Source: Sulfurospirillum multivorans DSM 12446 (GTDB lineage Bacteria > Campylobacterota > Campylobacteria > Campylobacterales > Sulfurospirillaceae). From it: DNA of 64,000 nt. The position numbers were made by a program, and so were the translations under genes. The stretch lies in assembly GCF_000568815.1 (NCBI RefSeq), contig NZ_CP007201.1, positions 62,001-126,000 of the forward strand. Reading direction: 5' to 3'. The notes below the pieces were generated by a model that saw nothing but the letters and a program-made list of their open reading frames with translations, did no database searches and had not been told where the DNA came from. Shown in pieces: positions 8,223-16,756 of this stretch (position 1 is its first letter; every line of letters begins with the position of its first letter).

Positions 8223-9207
8223 CAAAAACTCCTGCGAGTTTGGTTTTACATGTAGGACAGCGCGCATCTTTGATCAGATGGTTTTCCATCACATCAAAGC
8301 GGTAGCGCTTAATCAAAACCGCGTTACATGTAACGCACCGTGTTGGGTTCTCAAGTCCGGCATTGCCGATGTAGATGTGTTTGAGCCCTGCTTCTTTGCC
8401 GAGCGTTTCGGCGCGTTTGAGCGTCTCTATCGGTGTGGCGGAAAGAGAAAGTTCGTGGTAATCGGGATGAAACGCGCTGATATGCCACGGCGTCTCTTCT
8501 CCCAACTCTTTGGCAATAAACGAAGCGATGGCGCCTAGCTCTGCGTCTGAGTCGTTTTTTGATGGAATGATCAGCGTGGTCACTTCGACCCAAATGCCGT
8601 TACGCTTGAAATGTTTGAGGGTTTCTAAAACCGTTTCAAGCCCTCCTCCAAGCTCTTTTTTGTAGTAGTCGTGGTTGAATGATTTTAGATCGACATTTGC
8701 CGCGTCGATGATGCCTTTCATGTCGTCAAGCACTTCGGATGATTCAAAACCGTTCGTAACGAAGATATTTTTGATGCCTCGTTCATGCGCCAAAAGAGCG
8801 ATATCATGGGCGTATGGGTAAAAAATGGTTGGTTCATTGTAGGTGTAGGCGATGGAGGCACATTCGTATTTGAGCGCCATCTCTACGATTTGCTCTGGGG
8901 TAATAAACTCTTTTACATGTAACTTTTTTTCTTGGGAAATACTCCAATTTTGACAAAAAGGACAGACGAAGTTACAGCCAATGGTTCCTAAGGAGAGCGC
9001 TCGGGTGTCGGGTAAAAAATGGTACAGCGGTTTTTTCTCAACAGGGTCAACATACAACGCCACAGGAAAGCCGTACACCAGATTTTTGATGGCGCCGTCT
9101 ACGTTTTTATTGACACCACAGATGCCGCTTTGTCCCTCTTTGAGGTGGCAGTAATGTGCGCAGAGCAAGCAAACTAAACGTGAACCTTCCGTTTTAAAGT
9201 AGTTCAT
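8215..9207 (-). CDS. amrS: AmmeMemoRadiSam system radical SAM enzyme
   Basis: The 330-residue radical SAM protein binds a 4Fe-4S cluster through CNFVCPFC (about residues 79-86). An N-terminal Cys cluster (CLLCAHYC and GICG, residues ~13-32) and a C-terminal CVTC/CPTC pair look like extra zinc or iron-sulfur sites. The family resembles PFL-activase-like enzymes but its substrate is not established. The ATG overlaps the amrA stop (TAATG) and its own stop overlaps the amrB start, so the three proteins are probably made in fixed ratio. Confidence 0.92.
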   Translation of the reverse strand: MNYFKTEGSRLVCLLCAHYCHLKEGQSGICGVNKNVDGAIKNLVYGFPVALYVDPVEKKPLYHFLPDTRALSLGTIGCNFVCPFCQNWSISQEKKLHVKEFITPEQIVEMALKYECASIAYTYNEPTIFYPYAHDIALLAHERGIKNIFVTNGFESSEVLDDMKGIIDAANVDLKSFNHDYYKKELGGGLETVLETLKHFKRNGIWVEVTTLIIPSKNDSDAELGAIASFIAKELGEETPWHISAFHPDYHELSLSATPIETLKRAETLGKEAGLKHIYIGNAGLENPTRCVTCNAVLIKRYRFDVMENHLIKDARCPTCKTKLAGVFDE

Positions 9208-9749
9208 TATTTCACCTTTTTAACCCTGTAACGTGAAATGTCAGGATGGCTTTCTAAGCAATGTGCGTCCAGTCCTGCTTTTTGGCAGAGATGGGAAAAA
9301 AAGAGTTCAAACGTAGGCAGTTGCTCCCAAACTTGGGGTAAAAAAGTCGCTTTTCGCGCCCCTTTTTGAAGAATAATGCCATCTTCTCCCACGGTAATTT
9401 TGGATTTGAGATCGGTTGTATCGCTGTATTCCACGCTTTCTGGCGCACTTAAAAGCGAGACTTCAATGCTTACATGTAAAAACTCTTCAGAACTGAGTGG
9501 ATAAAAACGTGGGTCATCAAACGCGGCGGCTTTGGCGTTGTAAATGAGGTCGTCCAAAAAGGGTCGATGCGCGATAAGTGAGCCGATGCAGCCACGAAGC
9601 TGACCATCAAGAGTAAGCGTTACAAAGGTCGCTTTGGGTTTGGAAAATTCAGGGTAGTGTTTCAGAAGGGCGTTTGTATCGATAGTCGAAGTGTGCTCCA
9701 AGCCGTCTTTGATGGCTTGTTTTGCAATAGATAGGATCACGTTTTGCAT
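9207..9749 (-). CDS. amrA: AmmeMemoRadiSam system protein A (AMMECR1 domain)
   Basis: The 180-residue protein carries the hallmark hexapeptide LRGCIG at about residues 51-56, with downstream family segments DPRF and GEDGIIL. The function of AMMECR1 proteins is unknown; joint occurrence with Memo and a radical SAM enzyme in archaea and bacteria is well established and suggests a shared modification pathway. It is the first gene of the leftward operon. AAGGAG lies upstream of ATG 9749. The 70-bp region to the divergent gene at 9820 must hold promoters in both directions. Confidence 0.92.
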   Translation of the reverse strand: MQNVILSIAKQAIKDGLEHTSTIDTNALLKHYPEFSKPKATFVTLTLDGQLRGCIGSLIAHRPFLDDLIYNAKAAAFDDPRFYPLSSEEFLHVSIEVSLLSAPESVEYSDTTDLKSKITVGEDGIILQKGARKATFLPQVWEQLPTFELFFSHLCQKAGLDAHCLESHPDISRYRVKKVK

Positions 9750-9819
9750 GGTATCTCCTTGTGGGAGCTTTATTATATGATAAAATGGCTGATAGGTTAT
9801 AGCTCAAGGAGTCTTTAGG

Positions 9820-10314
9820 ATGATGGCGATTTTGGAGCACACCCCATTGTGGGTTTATTTTCTTTTTAGCGTGTTAGTGATTTTAGGATGGATGCAGAGC
9901 AAGGATCGTATTGTGCCCTATTTTCGCGCATTCATCGTGCCTTGCATGATGATGCTTTTGTCTATTTATGGGGTTGTTTCCGCCTTTGGGATGAGTATGG
10001 GCATTGTGGCGTGGAGTCTTGGAATGATCATTGTGCTAGCACTTGGCATTCGCGTCAGGATTTTGTATAACGCTATTTTTATGGAAGAGCGTAATGCGTT
10101 TGCGGTGAAAGGCAGTTGGTTTTGGCTTTGCGTGATGATGGTGATCTTTGGACTCAAATTTGCGGTGAGTGTTGCCTTCGCGAGAGAGTTAGCCATGGTG
10201 TATGAGCCTTGGTTTATGCTGAGTATCAGCCTGTGTTATGGACTTTTGAGCGGTCTTTTTCTTGTGCGCATGGTGATTTTATGGAAGATCAAAAGCTTAC
10301 ATGTAAAACATTAA
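9820..10314 (+). CDS. Four- to five-helix inner-membrane protein, possibly DUF6622-like
   Basis: The 164-residue, strongly hydrophobic protein has segments at about 10-25, 35-52, 57-75, 102-122 and 132-152 and a basic C-terminus. The motif SIYGVVSAFGMS in the second helix resembles DUF6622 proteins as I remember them; the match is tentative. No transport or enzyme motif is visible. AAGGAG (9806-9811) precedes ATG 9820, with a second ATG one codon later. A -10-like TATGAT lies just upstream. The last codons contain one of the TTACATGTAA palindromes. Confidence 0.65.
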   Translation: MMAILEHTPLWVYFLFSVLVILGWMQSKDRIVPYFRAFIVPCMMMLLSIYGVVSAFGMSMGIVAWSLGMIIVLALGIRVRILYNAIFMEERNAFAVKGSWFWLCVMMVIFGLKFAVSVAFARELAMVYEPWFMLSISLCYGLLSGLFLVRMVILWKIKSLHVKH

Positions 10315-10357
10315 CACTGTTTTGCTAGACTACCGTATAATTTTTAAGGAGCAATGG

Positions 10358-10759
10358 ATGAAACAGTGGTTGGTCATCGTGATGAGTGTTGCATTTTTTT
10401 CAGGCTGTAGCATGAGTTTTAATTATAATTTTTGGAGCCAAAAAGCCCCTGAAACGCCCGCTCCTACTGTTGTGACAGAAGCTAAAATCGCACTACCAAG
10501 TACTGTTTTGATGTACGATCTTGATATTACCGATCGCCCTTACACCAGCCTTGGTGAAGTCAGCGTGACACTGACCAAACTCAATCCGTGGGGCGAAGAG
10601 CCGACCCAAGCGGAAGCGGAAGCGAAGCTCAAAGATGAAGCGGTGAAAAAGGGTGCGGACGCGCTCATTTACGTGCGTTACACCAAACTTGGTGCCTCGT
10701 GGAATCGACTGAGCGGCATCGAAGGCAAAGCGCAAGCGGTGAAATTTACACGCTATTAA
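10358..10759 (+). CDS. Small lipoprotein of unknown function
   Basis: The 133-residue protein has a lipoprotein signal: a hydrophobic stretch then FFSGC, with the lipidated Cys at about residue 17. The mature part is a single domain ending KGADALIYVRYTKLG, which recalls YbjQ/DUF4156-type stress lipoproteins, but I cannot assign a role. I start at 10358 because AAGGAGC (10346-10352) sits 5 bases before it and the signal peptide begins there. Confidence 0.7.
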   Translation: MKQWLVIVMSVAFFSGCSMSFNYNFWSQKAPETPAPTVVTEAKIALPSTVLMYDLDITDRPYTSLGEVSVTLTKLNPWGEEPTQAEAEAKLKDEAVKKGADALIYVRYTKLGASWNRLSGIEGKAQAVKFTRY

Positions 10760-10785
10760 AAGCACAATTGCGTTATACTTTTGCC

Positions 10786-11586
10786 ATGAAAACCACGTTA
10801 CTCAGCGACACGGCGTTTGAAAATATCGCCGATTCGACCAGTAGTTTTTCCTGCCACTTTCACGACACCTACACGATTGGGCTAACGCATCATGGCATGT
10901 TTACGTCTCTTCATGAGCATAAAATCACCCAAGCCTATGAGCGTTCGGCGCGCATCATTAACCCTGGTGAAATTCACGGTGGGGATTCACACGCGTGGCA
11001 ATACACCAATTTTTACCCCAGCATTGAGCTCTTAAGCACGCTTTACGAGCAGATGTACGGCGAGAAAAAGATGCCGATTTTTGAGAAACACATCATCCAA
11101 GATGATGAACTCTACGCTCGATTACTCCTCTTTTTTCAAGCGGTTTATGCTAACGAAACGGCGATGCTTTTGGAGTCCAAGCTCATCGCCGCCCTCTCCT
11201 ATCTCATCGCGCATTACGCGCATCAAACCTCGCCTTATCCTTTTACATGTAAAGATCCCAAAGCGATGTCTATGGTGGTGGAGTACATTCACGACAACAT
11301 CGCTTCCGACATTAGTTTAGACGCACTTGCTGGAACAGCAAAGGTGAGTAAGTACCATTTTCTAAGGCTTTTTACCCATCACACAGGGCTCACCCCGCAC
11401 CAATACATCTTAGCACAGCGCGTCTGCAAAGCCAAAACGCTCGTACTCGAAGGCGAATCATTAAGCCTTGCAGGACTGCATGCCGGCTTTAGCGACCAGT
11501 CCCATTTCATCCGCACGTTTCGCAAAATTTACGGCTATTCTCCCAAAACACTGCTTCAAAAAAGCAATTTTATTCTATACACCTAA
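10786..11586 (+). CDS. AraC-family transcriptional regulator
   Basis: The 266-residue regulator has an N-terminal cupin-type effector domain (HFHDTYTIG near 23; NPGEIHGG near 62) and a C-terminal double helix-turn-helix (SLDALAGTAKVSKYHFLRLF and the GFSDQSHFIRTFRKIYGYSP signature, ~232-251). It starts at 10786, downstream of the lipoprotein stop. It precedes an EamA-family exporter by 37 bases, so local control of that exporter is a reasonable inference. The effector is unknown. Confidence 0.88.
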   Translation: MKTTLLSDTAFENIADSTSSFSCHFHDTYTIGLTHHGMFTSLHEHKITQAYERSARIINPGEIHGGDSHAWQYTNFYPSIELLSTLYEQMYGEKKMPIFEKHIIQDDELYARLLLFFQAVYANETAMLLESKLIAALSYLIAHYAHQTSPYPFTCKDPKAMSMVVEYIHDNIASDISLDALAGTAKVSKYHFLRLFTHHTGLTPHQYILAQRVCKAKTLVLEGESLSLAGLHAGFSDQSHFIRTFRKIYGYSPKTLLQKSNFILYT

Positions 11587-11623
11587 ATTTAAAAAGAGTA
11601 CACTTTGCGCCAAGGAGTTGGCT

Positions 11624-12523
11624 ATGACACATAAAAATCTTTTCTTCTTTTTACTCTTCATCGCGATGCTCGCGTGGGGTGGTTCGTGGGTGAACGTGAA
11701 AATTTTAGGGCACTATATCAGTGCGTATGAGATGATCTTTTTACGCTTTGGCATCACTGCCATTACGATGGTTCCGATCATTATTTGGCTGAAACATTCG
11801 TTCAAAATTGACCTCAAAAGCTTTGGGTTGGTTGTTTTAGTCGCCCTTGCGCTGATCTTTTACAACAAATACTATTACCTTGGTACGAAGTTTGGAACCG
11901 CCTCTTTGGGTGGGGCGATGGTGACCACGATGATTCCCATCTTAACCTTTGTTTTACTCGCTTTGATGGGGGTTAAAAAGGTGAGTTCTAAAGATTTGTT
12001 TGCCCTTGCTTTGGGGGCTGTGGGTGTTTTGACGATGCTTCATATTTGGACATTTGATCTCGCACACATTTTGCTGATCCAAAATCTTTACTTTATCATT
12101 GCCGCTTTTTTATGGGCGATTTTGACGATTATCAGCTCCAAATCAACGAAGATTTCGCCGATTGTTTTTACGTTTTACATGTACATTATGACCGTTGTGT
12201 TGGATTGCGTTTTGTTAGTGGATGTGAGCGCGATGCCTTTTGAAACGTTTGATGGCATCTTTTGGATTAACATGCTTTTGATCTCCCTCGCTGCTTCCAC
12301 CTTTGCCAATACCATTTTCTTTTTAGGAATTGAAAAATTAGGCGCAGCCGAGGTGAGCTCTTTTGTCTTTTTAGTACCGTTTTCTGCGATTGGGCTCAGT
12401 GCCATTTTCTTAGACGAAAAAGTGGATCTTTTCATCATCATTGGAACGATCTTAACGCTTTTTGCCGTTAAGATGCTCAATAATATTACAATTTTAAAGC
12501 GACGCCGAAAAAGCGTTGAATAG
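11624..12523 (+). CDS. EamA/DMT-family transporter
   Basis: The 299-residue inner-membrane protein consists of two EamA repeats with about ten transmembrane helices. Features include AWGGSWVNVKILG near the N-terminus, the RFGITAI segment, and in the second repeat EKLGAAEVSSFVFLVPF. Members export amino acids, drugs or metabolites; substrate cannot be read from the sequence. AAGGAG at 11612-11617 sets the start at 11624. The 3' end overlaps the convergent esterase gene by 38 bases. Confidence 0.88.
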   Translation: MTHKNLFFFLLFIAMLAWGGSWVNVKILGHYISAYEMIFLRFGITAITMVPIIIWLKHSFKIDLKSFGLVVLVALALIFYNKYYYLGTKFGTASLGGAMVTTMIPILTFVLLALMGVKKVSSKDLFALALGAVGVLTMLHIWTFDLAHILLIQNLYFIIAAFLWAILTIISSKSTKISPIVFTFYMYIMTVVLDCVLLVDVSAMPFETFDGIFWINMLLISLAASTFANTIFFLGIEKLGAAEVSSFVFLVPFSAIGLSAIFLDEKVDLFIIIGTILTLFAVKMLNNITILKRRRKSVE

Positions 12524-13052
12524 TCTCAAAATGGCGATCCAGCCCTTCAAAGCTGTGATTGCCACCCTCTTCCACGACCATCTTCGCTCCCTCTAAAAAA
12601 TCAAGCGCCTCTTCATAATCTAACACCTCATCGCCTTTTTGCAAAAGCAGTAAAAGATTTTCAAGATTGGGCTCTTCAATCTCATAACTCTCAAGCATCT
12701 CCAAATGCGATGCGTTCCATTCGTACGTGCTGTTATCGTAGTAATTCACCCCATGCCCAATGGCGCGCTCAAGCGTCTCGGACGCATTCACCGCAGGATT
12801 GATAAGCACGGCTTTAAGGTTGTACTTATCGCTGAGATAAAGCGCGTAATACCCACCAAGCGATGAGCCCATAAGATACACTGGCTCTTGATACGATTCG
12901 ATCAGTTCACTGAGTGTTTTAATCGCAAGATCGGGAATCGTAGGCAAAGATGGCGCAATGAAAGCAATGCCTTTTTCGTGGCAATAGGCACGAAGCAATT
13001 TCGCTTTACTCGCCTCGCCACTGGAGCCAAATCCGTGAATGTAAAGTATCAT
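12486..13052 (-). CDS. YqiA/YcfP-type alpha/beta-hydrolase (esterase)
   Basis: The 188-residue compact hydrolase shows an oxyanion segment LYIHGFGSS at the N-terminus, nucleophile elbow GSSLGG (~63-68), an acidic residue region (KGDEVLDY) and the catalytic His in EEGGNHSFEG (~165). The UPF0227 (YqiA/YcfP) family acts as thioesterase/esterase on small acyl substrates. The ATG overlaps the stop of the FAD dehydrogenase gene (ATGA), and AAAGGAG precedes it, so it is co-translated with that gene. Confidence 0.85.
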   Translation of the reverse strand: MILYIHGFGSSGEASKAKLLRAYCHEKGIAFIAPSLPTIPDLAIKTLSELIESYQEPVYLMGSSLGGYYALYLSDKYNLKAVLINPAVNASETLERAIGHGVNYYDNSTYEWNASHLEMLESYEIEEPNLENLLLLLQKGDEVLDYEEALDFLEGAKMVVEEGGNHSFEGLDRHFETIQRFFGVALKL

Positions 13053-14335
13053 ACGTTCTCCTTTAAAATACCGTGTGCGGCGCGAATGCCTGAAGCCCAT
13101 GCGGCGGTGATGCCTCTGCTGGTTCCTGCGCCGTCTCCGATGATGTAGTAGCCTTCTTTGACGCAAAAGTGTTTATTAATAAACGCTGGTTTATTCGAGT
13201 AGGTTTTAATTTCGGGGTAGTAAATGATGGTTGAGGGGTGAAGGACGCCTGGGATGATCGTGTCAAGCATCTTGAGTGATTTCCAAATGTCTCGTAAGAT
13301 CTTTGCGGGCATGCACAAAGACAAATCCCCTGCAACCGCACTTTTTAAGGTGGGTTCAAAGTCGTACAAATCGTTGTTAAACGTCTCCGCCTTAGAGCGT
13401 GCTCCCATGCGAAAATCCCCCACGCGCTGCATGATGACAGAGCCACCGCTGAGTTGCATCACCATCTCGCCCAAAATCTTTCCAAATTGCTGACCGCTGA
13501 CGACGGGTTCGGTGAGGCGAATGGTTTTGAGCATCGCAAAATTGACTAAATTGTTGCGTTCGTTTTCACGTGAGAGCGAATGACCATTGATGGAGTAGTA
13601 GCCTTTGTATTTTTCACGCACGATATGCGCACACCCTGAGTTGGTACAAAAGGTGCGTACTTTTCCTGGAAAGAGAATCTTAGGGTCATAATAATCCCGC
13701 ACAATGGGGTAATTTTCCTCTTTCGTTTCGATCCTCACACCAATGTCCACGATATTGTCGCTGTAGGTTACACCCAGCGTGTCCATCTGCTCTTGCAACC
13801 AATCATAATCGGCACGGCCTGGGGCTAAAATGAGGTGATTAAAGGAGATGCGGGTGTCATCTTCAAGCAAGATGGTTTTCTTCTTGGCGTGAATGCTGTG
13901 CACTTCTGTTTTAAGCGCGACGTTTACATGTAAGACTTTGAGCGCATCAATCAAGTTCCCAATCAGCTCTGAGGATTTGTCAGTTCCGACATGTGCTTGG
14001 TCGATACTGAGGATTTCAACCCCAATTTTTTTCGCACGTGCCGCGTATTTTTCAATGTTAATTTTTGTTTCAATTGTAGGGTTCAGATGAGAAGCGACCT
14101 CTTTGAGCAACTCCTCCGCCTCTTCTTTGCTCCAATGCTCACACGGAAAACCCACGGGATACGTGTAGTTTTGCTTGCAGTCGTTGCGCAAGCCGCCTGA
14201 GCTTATCTTCTTTTTTTCAACGAGTAAAATGGAGTGTTGAGAATTTTCAGCAAGCTTAAATGCTGCACCTAGACCTGCAGGTCCTGAGCCTACGATGATG
14301 ACATCGTAATGTGAGTTGAGTCTGTTTTTTTCCAT
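13049..14335 (-). CDS. FAD-dependent dehydrogenase (COG2509-like)
   Basis: The 428-residue flavoprotein has an N-terminal FAD motif VGSGPAGLGAA (about residues 15-25), a mid-protein NHLILAPGRADYDWL, a central CTNSGCAH pair of cysteines and a C-terminal FAD-binding YYIIGDGAGTSRGI. It matches the NAD(FAD)-utilising dehydrogenases of COG2509, whose substrate is poorly defined. It is the first gene of a two-gene leftward unit with the esterase. It diverges from the formate-dehydrogenase-like gene pair. Confidence 0.82.
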   Translation of the reverse strand: MEKNRLNSHYDVIIVGSGPAGLGAAFKLAENSQHSILLVEKKKISSGGLRNDCKQNYTYPVGFPCEHWSKEEAEELLKEVASHLNPTIETKINIEKYAARAKKIGVEILSIDQAHVGTDKSSELIGNLIDALKVLHVNVALKTEVHSIHAKKKTILLEDDTRISFNHLILAPGRADYDWLQEQMDTLGVTYSDNIVDIGVRIETKEENYPIVRDYYDPKILFPGKVRTFCTNSGCAHIVREKYKGYYSINGHSLSRENERNNLVNFAMLKTIRLTEPVVSGQQFGKILGEMVMQLSGGSVIMQRVGDFRMGARSKAETFNNDLYDFEPTLKSAVAGDLSLCMPAKILRDIWKSLKMLDTIIPGVLHPSTIIYYPEIKTYSNKPAFINKHFCVKEGYYIIGDGAGTSRGITAAWASGIRAAHGILKENV

Positions 14336-14366
14336 GGAAAAGAGTATAGCAAAAGATTCGTTAGGC

Positions 14367-14372
14367 TATAAT
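14367..14372 (+). promoter_or_regulatory. -10 element TATAAT for the FDH-like operon
   Basis: A perfect TATAAT in the context GGCTATAATACG lies 28 bases before the ATG of the 94-residue companion gene. No convincing -35 is seen, as is common for the vegetative sigma factor of this phylum. Confidence 0.6.
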
Positions 14373-14399
14373 ACGCGCAATTACTTATAAGAGGTTACT

Positions 14400-14684
14400 A
14401 TGAAATTACAAGAATTGGAAGCACGAAAAATCATCCAGATGGTGATGGGTGAGTCGCGTCCCCTCACCAAAAATGATGAAGAATTGGCACTGCTTCTCAA
14501 AAAGAGATTGACCAAAAAAGAGTGTGAAGTCTTAAATGCACAAGCACGTGGCAAAGACAAAGAAGCGCTTATGAACGAGCAAAAAATAGATGCAACACGT
14601 TACGATGCGCTGATGATGAGTGCGACTAAAAAGATCAAAAATGAGTTCGTTCATGGAGACTTTTTCTATACCAAAGGTGAATAA
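14400..14684 (+). CDS. Small helical protein preceding the molybdoenzyme
   Basis: The 94-residue charged protein is predicted to be largely alpha-helical (Lys/Glu-rich, LALLLKKRLTKKECEVL; KEALMNEQKIDATRYDALM). It has one Cys and no signal peptide. It lies two bases upstream of the FDH-like gene and is served by AAGAGG, so the two are surely co-expressed. A role as chaperone, partner subunit or maturation factor for the molybdoenzyme is inference only. I do not recognise its family. Confidence 0.75.
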   Translation: MKLQELEARKIIQMVMGESRPLTKNDEELALLLKKRLTKKECEVLNAQARGKDKEALMNEQKIDATRYDALMMSATKKIKNEFVHGDFFYTKGE

Positions 14685-14686
14685 AT

Positions 14687-16756
14687 ATGGAACACGTTGA
14701 AGTCATAGACAGCGTCTGTACCTATTGTGGTGTGGGGTGCGACATCGCCGCCAATGTCAAAGATAATAAAATCCAAAGCATTTTCGCCCATCCTGAAGGT
14801 GTGGTCTCAGAGGGAAATCTGTGTGTCAAAGGCAAATATGGCTTTGAGTTTGTGGATGCTCCTGATCGTCTCAGAATCCCACGTATTCGTAAAAGCTTTT
14901 TGGCTCAAAACCCTGTAATTTACGAAGCGATTTCTTTACATGTAAACGATTTGGATGAGACGTGGGTTGAGACAACACTCGATGCTGCAACCACCGCGGC
15001 GGCGATGAAGCTTCAAGAGATTCAAGCAAAGTATGGACGAACAAGTGTCTGCTCCATCGGAGGAGCACGAACCTCGTGTGAAAGTTCGTACCTACTTCAA
15101 AAATTTACCCGTCATACGCTGAACTCTCCCCATGTCGATAACTGCGCGCGCATTTGTCACTCTCCAAGCCTTAAAGGCATGCGCACGACCATCGGCGAGG
15201 GTGCGGCGACCAATCCTTACAATGACATCTACAACGCCGAATTTATGATCGTTTTTGGCTCCAACACCACCGAAGCGCATCCGATTATCTCCAACCGCAT
15301 CGTCGATATGGCAAGCAAACACGATAATCTAGCCGTGTTTGATGTGCGAGAAATTACCTTGCACCGCTTTGCCAAATACAAAGGCATCATCCCTCACGAA
15401 GCCAATTTGCTTGTTTTGAATATGATGGCGTACGTCATTATCACCGAAGAGCTTTACAATGAGCATTTTCTCTCAGATCGCACCAAAGGTTTTGAAGCGT
15501 TTAAAACAAAAATACTCAATGATCCGTATGCTAATCCAAAGTATTTTGAAAGCATTGAAGGCTATGAAAGCCTAAGTAAACTCATCCCCAAAGTGGCGCG
15601 TGAATACGCACTTAAACGATCGATGATCTTTTGGGGATTGGGCATTACAGAACACATCGATGGTTCGTACGCTGTTATGGCGATAACGCATTTAGCGCTT
15701 ATGACAGGTAACATTGGAAAACAAGGTGCAGGGCTTATGCCGCTTCGTGGGCAAAACAACGTCCAAGGTGCGTGTGATATGGGTATGCTGCCTTACTACG
15801 ACCCCGATTATCAAACACCTAAAGAGATAGGGTTGATGACGCCACAGTTGGTCGATGAGATGCTAGAGGGTCGCATGAAAGCAATCATCAATATGGGAGA
15901 AGACCTCACCCACGTTCACCCCAACAGTAACAAAGTCAATCATGCGCTTGATAATGTAGAATTCATTATGGTGCAAGAGCTTTTTATGACAGAAATCGCT
16001 AATCGAGCGGATATTGTCATCGGCGTGAAATCTGCCTATGAAAAAACAGGTGTTTACGTCAACGCCATGCGCCGTCTTCACCTTTCGCAACCGCTTGTAA
16101 AGTCTGACTTGCCCGATGACTGGGAAGTGATCAAACTGCTGGGTAACAAAATGGGCGGAAGCTACGCGTATGAAGACTCCAAACAGATTTGGGATGAAGT
16201 ACGCGAAGTGGCTTACCGACGTTTTTCGGGTGCAAGCTACAACAGACTAGAGCGCCACCGCGTGCGTGGACTACAATGGCCCGTACACACCGAGGATACA
16301 CCGATCTTGCATCAACTAGACTTTAGAACCGAAGATGGTTATGGTGAGTTTCACTACCATCCCTATCAGCTTCGTGGAATGGTGCAAGAGATACAGGAGA
16401 AAAGACTCACAGGCTATCATCTTACCACTGGAAGAACCTTAGCTCAGTACAACAACGCTTCGCAAACCAGTCGTTGTGAAAAGCTCAATAAACGCTACGA
16501 TGAAACGATTTTGTTAGTGCATGAAGAGGACGCGGCAGATTTTACCAGTGAAAAAGTCATACTCAAAACCGAGTTTGGGCAAAGTGCGCCACTTACGGTT
16601 AAATTTACCGACAAAGTAAAGCAAAAAACGCTTTTTTGCACCTTTCATCACGCCAAATCAAAAATCAATAATCTGTTTGGCGACAGATGTGATGAACTCA
16701 TTTTAACGGCAGCCTTTAAGTCGATCAAAGTGGAAATTGTAAACGCGTTAGATTAA
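14687..16756 (+). CDS. Molybdopterin oxidoreductase, formate dehydrogenase-like
   Basis: The 689-residue protein belongs to the DMSO-reductase superfamily. A 4Fe-4S motif (CTYCGVGC at residues 11-18, with a further Cys in GNLCVKGKYG) is followed by the predicted Mo/W-ligand Cys in NCARICHSPSLKG (~150), the place that holds selenocysteine in E. coli FdhF; the next residue His is the FDH-type proton acceptor. It has no Tat signal and no adjacent electron-transfer subunit, so it is cytoplasmic and its partner is unknown. Other FDH-like oxidoreductases are possible. Its stop overlaps the convergent gene at 16753. Confidence 0.82.
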   Translation: MEHVEVIDSVCTYCGVGCDIAANVKDNKIQSIFAHPEGVVSEGNLCVKGKYGFEFVDAPDRLRIPRIRKSFLAQNPVIYEAISLHVNDLDETWVETTLDAATTAAAMKLQEIQAKYGRTSVCSIGGARTSCESSYLLQKFTRHTLNSPHVDNCARICHSPSLKGMRTTIGEGAATNPYNDIYNAEFMIVFGSNTTEAHPIISNRIVDMASKHDNLAVFDVREITLHRFAKYKGIIPHEANLLVLNMMAYVIITEELYNEHFLSDRTKGFEAFKTKILNDPYANPKYFESIEGYESLSKLIPKVAREYALKRSMIFWGLGITEHIDGSYAVMAITHLALMTGNIGKQGAGLMPLRGQNNVQGACDMGMLPYYDPDYQTPKEIGLMTPQLVDEMLEGRMKAIINMGEDLTHVHPNSNKVNHALDNVEFIMVQELFMTEIANRADIVIGVKSAYEKTGVYVNAMRRLHLSQPLVKSDLPDDWEVIKLLGNKMGGSYAYEDSKQIWDEVREVAYRRFSGASYNRLERHRVRGLQWPVHTEDTPILHQLDFRTEDGYGEFHYHPYQLRGMVQEIQEKRLTGYHLTTGRTLAQYNNASQTSRCEKLNKRYDETILLVHEEDAADFTSEKVILKTEFGQSAPLTVKFTDKVKQKTLFCTFHHAKSKINNLFGDRCDELILTAAFKSIKVEIVNALD

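Noticed and set aside
13560-13580. Third parS-like site (TTTTCACGTGAGAG)
   Set aside because: Only one half matches; several consensus positions are wrong. A CACGTG at about 33290 fails likewise.
15110-15160. Selenocysteine codon in the FDH-like gene
   Set aside because: The catalytic codon is TGT/TGC-type Cys in frame (ARICHSPS); no in-frame TGA is present.
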